From Haemaphysalis longicornis (lineage: Eukaryota > Arthropoda > Arachnida > Ixodida > Ixodidae): 64,000 bases of DNA. Position 1 is the first letter of the stretch, and the number at the start of each line of letters is the position of its first letter. This document shows, piece by piece, positions 56,790-64,000 of the stretch. Where the stretch lies: assembly GCA_013339765.2 (NCBI GenBank), contig CM023448.1:20477295-20541294 (forward strand). The letters are read 5' to 3'. Below the pieces are notes generated by a model. The model did not search any database. It worked only from the letters and a program-made list of their open reading frames with translations, and was not told where the DNA came from. Position numbers and translations under genes: made by a program.

Positions 56790-58470
56790 GATTGGACTGG
56801 AAAAAACTTTATTGATCCCGCAGTAAAGTCGTTATGCAGACTTCGGATGTGGCCTGCGTCGTCTTCCTGATCCAACCACAGCCGGAGCCCTGCTAGCCAT
56901 TCCCGGCCCGCCGGTCTACTACCGAGCCAGTGCCACGATGGCCGACTGGACGGCTTTGGGGTGTAGTTCTTAGTTTCTTTTCCGCGTTGCCTCTTGTATC
57001 GCCGCCGGTACTTCTTCGATACTGACACCGTTCGGAAAAAGATGCAGTCCCAAACTATGTGTGTGAGCGTTGATACTTCCTTTTGATACACCCTACACTT
57101 GTCGTTGGGGTGTGGCTCTGGGTACATCTTTTGCTTGAGCGCTGAGCTCGGAATCGTTCTTGTTTGTAGTTGCGTTTATATTACGGCCTGCTCCCTGCTG
57201 AACTCTTTGCAGGGCGCCGGTTACGTTCGTCTTGCCTTCCTGTAGGCGCACGTGATCTCGTTGAACCTTGTCATGCGATCCCTGGTACTGAAACACAGTC
57301 GTCCTGAGGCCCCCACGTCGCGGTCTATTAATTCTCGCGCTCTTGGGTATGCGGTCTCGTTGCGCTTGTCGTTGTTCTCCGAAACCTTCCCTGCATGTGC
57401 CTGAAACACTGGATTCTAACACATCCGCCGCTTTCCGTCTTTTGGTTTAGTATCCTGGCAGCTGCCGGGGAGATGCTACCGCGGGCGTCGTCCTCCACTG
57501 GCTGCCTAGAGTAACTAAGACTTTTCGGCATCCTGGGTACACGACGGCCAGCGCACTGCCGATCTCTAATGTCTCCTGTCGTTGTTTGTTTCCTATGCTG
57601 GGTGACGCTCTCGTCTCTCCCTTTAGCGTTGACTGCTACTACCGTGAAGCCGTATCTACTTACGTATTCTGCAGCATCTAGGCATCCAGAGGAGCCGCTG
57701 TCGTTGTCGTGCAGGTCTGTCAATGCCTTACCCCTTGCTCGCCTTCTGCCGACATTATATTCTACGTGCATGTTCCGCGGGACAGGTCCACGCGGATTCT
57801 GCCGCGTCCGCCTTCGGGAATCGGACCCTTGTGGCCCTGTTGCCTGTGACATCCAATTCCCAGCTTCTCCAAAACTTTTCTTTCTGCCTTGGTCGTCGAC
57901 AGTCTCCAGTTGGGCATCCCTTTGGGCCTCGGCAATTTCGTCAAGCATGTTATAGATGCCCAGGCTAACTTGTCCGTTCGTGTTGGTGGTCTCGGGTACT
58001 CTGATAGCCGTCTTATATGCCCGTTGGATACTGATGTAGAGCTTATTTTCTTGATCTTCTTCCATCGATGAAACACTGCCACGTACGTGATGTAGAACCA
58101 CACGAAGGAGTGCACAAGCCTGGCGAGGTTTTCTTCGCGCATTTCTCCTCTTCTGTTGGGCACGCTCAGCAGGAACCTGATAGCGTTGGCCGCCTTCCCC
58201 GCCGGTAACGTGATGGTGCATCTGTTGTTACTGTGCTCACCAATCAGCATGCCCAGGACGCGTATGTTCTTTACCTTTGGGATACTGTTGCCGTCGACAG
58301 TGAATACCTTGATTTACTCATGCTCATTTCTTTCTCTTGCACGGCATCCTACCCTTGGTTTGTAGATCAGGAGCTTGGACTTGCTGGGTAAGCCCCGAAG
58401 CCCCGTGCCTGCCAGGGTGTCCTCGGCTCACTTTGCTGCTTGCTGTAATGCAGCTTCGACGTGAGCGGAT
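56790..58470 (-). mobile_element. LINE B: RT thumb, RNase H and tail (I/LOA/R1-like)
   Basis: The minus-strand frame starts at about 58470 with LRGLPSKSKLLIYKP, then KNIRVLGMLIGEHSN and ARLVHSFVWFYITYVAVFH (58250-58060), the post-catalytic RT region. In a shifted frame YNMLDEIAEAQRDAQL follows, then an RNase H block (CLDAAEYVSRYGFTVVAVNA, about 57680-57620) and, near 57410, FQAHAGKVSEN (family 'W.PgHag..gNe'). A zinc-knuckle-like end, PNDKCRVYQKEVSTLTHIVWDC (about 57108-57040, one Cys replaced by Tyr), precedes a tail with GATCAATAAAG near 56815. Frameshifts are frequent. The upstream polymerase is cut off by LINE A at 58475. Confidence 0.8.
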
Positions 58471-58741
58471 GATGATAATTTCAGGTTTAATGGCGCCAGG
58501 CCGACAAAGGCAAAGAGCGCCATGACAATCGTGAATGAGATTACAAAGAATTGTAATAAAGACACTAGATTAAAAATTTTGCAAGAGAATTGGTGTATAG
58601 GGCCATATTAAAACATAATGAGTATACTAAGAGAAAGGGTGCTTTAAAAGGTCATATTAAAAAACAGTGAGTGCAGCCACCTGAGGTGTAAAGCCTCAGG
58701 TTCCGCCATTGTTTTGCAACACGTCATGAGCCCAGGTGAGG

Positions 58742-60323
58742 TTATCGACAGTAAGATATGTGTTTTAAAAAATCTACGTCTGTAAGGTAGCTAAAAACTC
58801 TTTTGAAAGAGAACATGGGATGGTCTGCGAGAAATAATGGAGGGTGCAAGGGAATATTATATGCGTAATCTTCATTAAAGTGACGTTTCCTTTCAATGTT
58901 GCACATCTTGCATTCAATAAGCACATGGAGGACAGATAGGTGCCCCCCACATCGACGAAACTGTGGCTTGTTTGTGCCAGTCAACAGGTATGAATGTGTG
59001 ATGTGAGTGTGGCCGATTCTAACTTTGCATACGGCCACTTCTAGTGATCTAGCATGTTTCTCAGAAGGAGGTTTTTCAATTTTAGGTTTAATGACATGTA
59101 ATTTATTGCTTATTTCTTTATCACACTGTTGTTGCCAGTGCTCTCACAGCTTCCTCCTCACATAAGGTTTGAGGTCTTGATATAGAACCAGCTTAATATC
59201 TATGTTATCACGAAGGGCAGCAGCTGCAGCACTTTGGTCAGCGGCTTCATCTCCAGCAATGCCACAGTGGCCTGGAACCCAGCACACTGTGACAGCAAGC
59301 TTGAGACTATAAGCCGAGTACAGGGGGCTCTTAAAACGGCATTAACAGTTGGGTTTCTACTAGTCTTCAGGGATGAAAGTTTTGAGACAACACTTGAGAG
59401 TTTGTGTATATGACTGAGCTCTTAATTTTGTGTTGGAGAATGTGGTTCAAAGCTAGCAGGATACCGTACGCCTCTGCAGTAAATATACTAGTGTTCCTGT
59501 TCATTGTTTTGGACGAAGTGAATAGGGGGCCATTTGCAGCACAAAACACAGCTGCAGAAGTCTTCGAGGCATCCGTGTAGAGTTCAGTTGCCTTGTATTT
59601 GTCCCTGAGTGATAGAAAGTGCTCAGTAATAACAATGTTTGGGACATTTTTCTTTTGTATTTCTCTGAAAGACATGTCACACTGAATTGGGCAAATGTCC
59701 CATGGAGCAACCAACTCATGAATGGAGGTGCCGTAAACTTCAGCAAGAGGAACTTGTAGGTCCTTTGACAGGCGCGACACGGCCAAAGGGAAGGGTGGTG
59801 CTATGGATGGTCGACTTTCGAAAAGTTTATTATTATCAGTGTTATTTTTCATAATGGCGTTCAAAGGGTGTTCCTTCAGAAAAGTAATCTTGGCAGCATA
59901 CATCAGAGCTGTGTAATTGCGCTGGTACTCTAAGGACCACTGATTGGATTCAACATGTAGGAATGGAATGGGGCTTGTTCGATCTGCACCTGTGGCCAAG
60001 CGAAGCCCCAAGTTGTATACTGGGTCCAACATTTTGAGTGCAGTTTTGGTTGCAGACTGGTATACAATGCATCCATAGTCAATCCTTGACCTTACTAGGC
60101 TATTTAGAAGTGAAAGCAGACACTTTGTGTTCGTTCCCCATGACTGATGCGATAGTACCTTTAAAATGTTCATCGTTTTCAGGCATTTCATTTTTAGCAA
60201 TTTAATAAGCGGTATAAATGTGAGTTTGTGGAAAAGTAAAATACCCAGAAACTTGTGTTCATTTTTCACTGGAATGGGCTGACCTTGTAATGAATACAAG
60301 GAAGGGGATGGACACCACGCCAC
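58742..60323 (-). pseudogene. LINE A ORF2: thumb, RNase H and C-terminal domain
   Basis: The 318-codon frame from 60323 has VKNEHKFLGILLFHKL, VRSRIDYGCIVYQSA (RT end blocks), and an RNase H domain with ELYTDASKTSAAVF (Asp), IFTAEAYGILLAL (Glu) and VIYTNSQVLSQ, where the third acid Asp is Asn. The rest is in shifted frames: CWVPGHCGIAGDEAADQ near 59275 (RNase H end) and CKVRIGHTHITHSYLLTG near 59030, followed by a Cys/His block. RNase H normally removes the RNA template. The Asp-to-Asn change and frameshifts suggest it is inactive. Confidence 0.86.
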
Positions 60324-61471
60324 CTGGAAAATACCACAACAGTACTTTTATCTGCATTAAACATAAACCCGTTTTTGTCAGCCCATGTAACCAGTCTGTT
60401 GACACTTAATTGGATTTGGCGTTCACATATCGATAAATTACAGGACTTAAAACTAACTTGAATGTCATCAACATAGCTGGAGTATGAGACAGTTCGTGGG
60501 AGAACATTTTTTAGTGAACTCATTTTAACAAGAAAAAGTGCGCAGCTTAGCACTCCCCCCTGGGGTACACCATTTTCTTGAACAAAGGTTCTCGACAGCA
60601 CGTTACCCACACGAACACGAAATGTGCGATCAGAGAGATAGTCCTTAATAACGTTGAGCATATTACCACTAAGGCCAAATGACTGCAAATCTAGCAATAT
60701 ACCGTATCGCCATGTTCTATCATACGCCTTCTCCATGTCAAAGAACACAGAGAAGCAGTGTTGCTTATGAATGAAGGCGTCTTTCACATATGATTCAAAT
60801 GCAACCAGGCTATCCGCAGTTGACCTTCCAGACCTGAAGCCTGTCTGATTTTTGTCTAAGAGGCCAATAAACTCGAGAAAGTACAATAGTCGCCGATTTA
60901 TCATTTTTTCGAGCAGCTTACATAAATAGTTCGTCAAGGCGATAGGTCTGTAACTCGCCGCAAGACAGGATTCTGTTCCTTCTTTTAGAAGTGGTACAAC
61001 GATAGCCTCTTTCCATGTTCTTGGAAAGTGACCTGTTTGCCATATTTTGTTAAAGAGAGAGAGTATTGCATGCAGGGTTTCACTGTGTAGGTGTCTGATC
61101 ATGTCATAGCTGATTCGGTCAGCTCCAGGGGCTGACTTACCACATGTAGAGAGTGCATTTATCAATTCAAGCATTGTAAATGGAGCATTGTATCCCTCAT
61201 TGGAGCGCTGGTTCGCACGAAGGGGCTGACGCTCTGCTGTCTTCTTGTGCTGTAAAAATGTTTGTGTATAATGTGAAGAACTGAATACATGTTCAAAGTG
61301 TTTCCGAAGAGCATCTGCTTGATCTTTTATAGAGTTACCAACATTACTTACTAGGGGAATAGGATGACTCTTGTATCCTTTTAGTTTCATTATTCTAGTC
61401 CAGACTTTCCTAGAATCTGTAGAAGAGTTTATAGATGATATAAACCTGGTCCAACTTTCATTTTTTGCCAT
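60266..61471 (-). CDS. LINE A ORF2: reverse transcriptase
   Basis: A 401-codon uninterrupted frame. Domains in order: N-terminal RT0-like segment (TWKEAIVVPLLKEG, SYRPIALTNYLCKLLEKMIN), motif A (FSVFFDMEKAYDRTW, first catalytic Asp), motif B (ENGVPQGGVLSCALF) and motif C (SYVDDIQVSF, YVDD encoded at 60464-60475). All three catalytic aspartates are present. A thumb segment begins before the frame ends at 60266 and continues in the next frame from 60323. It would copy element RNA at the nicked target. The frame is open, but the flanking endonuclease and RNase H are broken. Confidence 0.9.
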   Translation of the reverse strand: MAKNESWTRFISSINSSTDSRKVWTRIMKLKGYKSHPIPLVSNVGNSIKDQADALRKHFEHVFSSSHYTQTFLQHKKTAERQPLRANQRSNEGYNAPFTMLELINALSTCGKSAPGADRISYDMIRHLHSETLHAILSLFNKIWQTGHFPRTWKEAIVVPLLKEGTESCLAASYRPIALTNYLCKLLEKMINRRLLYFLEFIGLLDKNQTGFRSGRSTADSLVAFESYVKDAFIHKQHCFSVFFDMEKAYDRTWRYGILLDLQSFGLSGNMLNVIKDYLSDRTFRVRVGNVLSRTFVQENGVPQGGVLSCALFLVKMSSLKNVLPRTVSYSSYVDDIQVSFKSCNLSICERQIQLSVNRLVTWADKNGFMFNADKSTVVVFSRWRGVHPLPCIHYKVSPFQ

Positions 61472-61713
61472 ACGTCGCGTACGCTTCCCTTTAGCTTTTG
61501 CCTGCTTAAACGTGAGAAGGTTGTCGCCCGTGGGATAGCGGCGTAAAAGTGCCCACGCCCTGTTCTGTTCAGACCGTGCACGCGCGCAGTCCTTATTCCA
61601 CCATGGTCTGGGTTTTGGGGGAGTTTTAAAAGTAGTCTCTGGAATGCTTTTTTGAGCAGAGTCAAGAATGTTAGCTGTAATCAGTGAACTTGCTGCTTCA
61701 ACATCTAAATGGC

Positions 61714-62475
61714 TTATTGTTGTAGGGGTAGCCTGGAAAGTTTTTTGTATGTTTTCCAGTCAGCTGCTTGTAATTTAAATGTTCGAAGTGGTTGTGTGCC
61801 TTGAGAGTCACTGTTTACAGCCATTAATTTTGCAGGAAAATGATCATTGCCATACGGGTTGTTAAATACGCTCCATTCAAGCATAGGCAGTAAGATTGCA
61901 GAGCCAATTGCAAGGTCTATTGCTGAGTATGTGTGGTGTGTGGAGTTGTAATATGTGGGGCGCTTCATATTAAGGGTGCAACATCCGGATGTCATGAAAA
62001 ACTTTTAAATGAGTCGCCCTCGAGCATGGGGTCGCACAGATCCCCGGATGGGGTTGTGAGCAATAAAATCCCCGGTTATGAGGTAAGGTTCAGGTAGTTC
62101 ATTGATGAGGTTTTAAAATTCGACACTTGAAAGGCGATAGCCAGGTGAAATGTAGAGAGAGCAAACTGTTACTAGTTTGCCAAAAACTATGGCTCTGACA
62201 GCTACAGCTTCGAGTGACGTTTGTAGCTGGAGGTACTGACAAGCCAGAGATTTTTGGAGTACTACTGCCACACCATCAGACGGCTGGATGCAATTTTGTC
62301 TGTCCTTACGGTAAACAATGTACTGTGTTAGGAAGTTTGTCTGTGATATGCGCAGGTGTGTTTCTTGGAGACACAGTATTTGTGGTTTGTGATTAGTGAG
62401 GATATCATAAATATCGGCTAGGTTTCGTAACAACCCCCTACAATTCCAGTACATAACACTTTCAGCAGCCATGAA
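61714..62475 (-). pseudogene. LINE A ORF2: endonuclease domain
   Basis: ATG at about 62472 opens MAAESVMYWNCRGLLRNLAD, with the family N block (WNCRG) and, further on, ILCLQETHL, where E is catalytic. VAVVLQKSL follows. After a frame break near 62113, PYLITGDFIAHNP carries the family's G-D-F-N-A-H block with Asn changed to Ile. In a third frame (61995-61714) come SAIDLAIGS and the final NDHFPAKL. At least two frameshifts and a stop break it. The enzyme normally nicks the chromosomal target. Confidence 0.85.
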
Positions 62476-62489
62476 AATCAGCAAAAGAG

Positions 62490-63130
62490 AAAAAATGCTG
62501 TCCTCCTCTCATTACGCTCGCCCATTTTCTGTGGCGTTTTCGCGTGACGTCGGGAGGAGTCAAGCTCGCAATTGGCTGCGCTACTGCACGGCTCTACGGC
62601 CTTCAGACAGAGTCAGTTGGCCCAGCGTTTCGTCCGCCGGCCGCCTACGGGCCGTCGTAATTCGTTCGCTCAGTTGAAACGAAGCGAGGACACGTTTGTG
62701 AATGGAAGAATGTGCCTTTCTTTGCTTCGTTAGTTTGTACACTGTATCTAGCCACAAGTCAAGGTCGCTTCACACAATCACTGCACAGGCGCACATGCGA
62801 CACTTCCCTTACTGGTATGCCAGTAGGAAAATATAGGGCCTCTTGAAGGCGGGAGATGAGTCAGCGAAGTCAATATAGGTACTAAGGAAATAAAATCAAA
62901 TGATATTTTTAACGTACAGCGTAAAAGTAGGGTGCGGGGGCACTTTTTTGCGCTGGGTGAACAAGCACAGCGGTCGGCAGCACGACTACGCATCTGCGCT
63001 CGCTTTTCCGTCTAAGAAATGCAATTTCTAGACGTGAGATATTGTGGAAACTTGGGGGATGCTTACTGCACGAGCGCAAAAAAACAAATAGTCACCCAAG
63101 CTGCTTGGAATGCTAGAACTAAATAAAAAT
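62490..63130 (+). repeat. ~630-bp interspersed repeat, copy inside LINE A
   Basis: It aligns with 46683-47322 (inverted) over its full length, from ATGCTGTCCTCCTCTC to CTAGAACTAAATAAAAATT. A diverged third copy is at 29790-30310. The short ORF at 62471-62677 has a relative in the other copy (SQARNWLRYCTALRPSDRV), but it is not likely a gene. It separates ORF1 and ORF2 of LINE A. Confidence 0.85.
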
Positions 63131-63204
63131 TCATATTTGCCGCTGTTTCGTGACACGCTACGAGTTGTGCCGTGCCTCCGCCAGATGGCGCCACGGGTCC
63201 CGCG

Positions 63205-63664
63205 ACCGAGACCCGTCCCCCTCGCGAGGGGCACGATCAAATGCAGAGCATTTCCGGGGGCGCACGACGTTAACTAGTTTTACGTTAACGTAGTTGCACT
63301 TGTGGCAACTGCTGACGAGAGAGCGCTCGTCAGCAGTAATTTGAATGAGTCAACGATATAAGGCGGGTTCTTCGCGTGGCAATCTGTGGCGGCTTTGTGG
63401 CGCTGTGGGTAGAGCGCCGTGTACCTTGCGTTCCGCCCGCAGGGTCGAAGGATCGAAACCGGGCGCCGGATAGTATTTCTTTTATATATAGTGTAGGGGG
63501 AGCGATGCGATGCGTTTGACCGAACGCGGCGAGAGAGGGTGTTGTGAGCGGAGAGCAGGCGAGGAGGACGCGGGGGAGAGGGCGCACGTGTGGCCGACGG
63601 GGAGCGGACTACGACGCTCACCGGGAACGGATCACATCGTGTGTTACTGAAATGCTTTGAATTT
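63205..63664 (-). mobile_element. Palindrome-ended element, tRNA-like variant B
   Basis: Read on the minus strand, the 5' end near 63664 is AAATTCAAAGCATTTCAGTAAC. Near the 3' end AAATGCTCTGCATTT (63253-63239) is followed by the perfect palindrome CCCCTCGCGAGGGG (63231-63218). The tRNA-like block (A box 63398-63409, B box GGATCGAAACC 63450-63460, plus strand) matches that at 7959-8012. A 12-bp perfect stem-loop is at 63308-63337. Confidence 0.55.
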
Positions 63665-63737
63665 AAAAGGATCATGTTTTGGATTATGTTTTTCCACTCT
63701 TTTTAGCAGGCCGTGTTTCAGGGCCCTTCTGAACAGT

Positions 63738-63971
63738 TCACTTAGGTTGTGGGGTCAGTTCCAAGGGCAACGACTTTACTGGCCTTTGGTTTGGTTGGTT
63801 TGCCACGACCTGTGGCACCGCGGCGCTCCTGTGATCCTCAGGAGCAGACGTACTAGGAGAGACATCCATGGCCTCAACTGCGGTTTCCGAGGTTGAAAGA
63901 TTGTCAGGACCAGACTTTGTGCTAGAGGCCGTAGCCACAGCACTGGGCACAGCTGGTACAGCGTTACCCAC
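63738..63971 (-). pseudogene. LINE A ORF1, C-terminal end
   Basis: The 77-codon frame ends PLELTPQPK at a TGA. It is Ser/Pro/Ala-rich with EAMDVSPSTSAPEDH. Such low-complexity tails are usual at the end of LINE ORF1 (RNA-binding) proteins. The first part lies outside the window. It is followed downstream by about 80 bp and then the insertion block. Confidence 0.6.
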
Positions 63972-64000
63972 AGGTGCAGCGTTCAGCTTTGCACAGGTTC

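Larger units (their letters stand above)
58475..64000 (-). mobile_element. LINE A: ORF1 plus endonuclease-RT-RNase H, runs off the right edge
   Basis: A large minus-strand non-LTR element. From right to left it contains the C-terminal end of ORF1 (63971-63738), a block of inserted sequence (62490-63664), an endonuclease (62484-61714), an intact-looking reverse transcriptase (61471-60266), an RNase H and downstream domain (60323-58742), and a 3' end GGCGCCATTAAACCTGAAATTATCATCATC near 58475. The endonuclease-RT-RNase H layout places it in the I/Jockey group of LINEs. Its insertion appears to have split LINE B. Confidence 0.88.

Noticed and set aside
57328..58221. 297-codon minus-strand ORF as a separate gene
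   Set aside because: Only its second half matches the LINE B RNase H. The first half is an out-of-frame reading of LINE B reverse transcriptase, which is in the frame at 57762-58250.

Overview
The window looks like animal nuclear DNA, most likely from a hard tick (Ixodidae) or a close chelicerate. There are no operons. Almost every recognisable protein motif belongs to a decayed or nested transposable element, and the tRNA-headed SINE, LINE tails and Gypsy/BEL families are of the kind I know from tick genomes. The species assignment is inference. I see only two credible pieces of host coding sequence: an internal exon at 8225-8468 (minus) and a long Thr/Pro-rich mucin-like exon at 33183-34422 (minus). 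Both have good splice signals on each side.

Layout. 95-1362: 3' part of a CR1/Jockey-like LINE (minus). 3608-7527: BEL/Pao LTR element (plus) flanked by CACC, with its polymerase partly deleted and its 3' LTR split by a 461-bp insert. 7690-8112: a further small palindrome-ended element. 10263-10760: piece of a TTAA-type DNA element. 10820-16356: Gypsy element (minus) with two 238/237-bp LTRs, ATAT duplications and a polypurine tract, but broken gag and pol. 17620-18977: an element (minus) carrying an endonuclease remnant, with a 456-bp relative inserted in its 3' region. 19943-22330: degraded gag and protease-like region of a second Gypsy lineage (plus). 23485-24640: LINE (minus). 26155-26890: Penelope-like remnant with GIY-YIG (minus). 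27236-27482: SINE with perfect 13-bp duplications. 36480-40980: RTE-clade LINE (minus) split by a TTAA-flanked element at 38630-40374. 41393-42170: palindrome-ended element holding a TATA/Inr promoter and a 79-bp tandem repeat. 43540-44200 and 48650-49080: degenerate GC-rich minisatellites. 44930-47682: LINE (plus) split by a second TTAA-type element at 45799-47439. 54490-55255: LINE (plus). 56790-58470: LINE B (minus), apparently split by LINE A (58475 to beyond the right edge, minus; endonuclease, reverse transcriptase and RNase H).

The main thread is nesting. Several insertions can be dated against each other because removing the insert and one target copy restores the host element's reading frame (RTE at 38626/40375, LINE at 45795/47440) or its LTR. 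A second thread is a small family marked by a terminal palindrome of the form AAATGC-GAAT-GCATTT and, near the other end, a CCCC..GGGG hairpin. At least six members occur here. One carries an apurinic-type endonuclease, and two shorter ones keep the last codons of that gene. Its structure resembles Helentron/HINE elements, but one member has a clean 8-bp target duplication, which that class should not have.

Long intervals (1363-3603, 8500-10262, 24640-26150, 27496-29790, 31930-33180, 34423-36480, 51740-53320 and others) hold only short chance ORFs that I could not assign.
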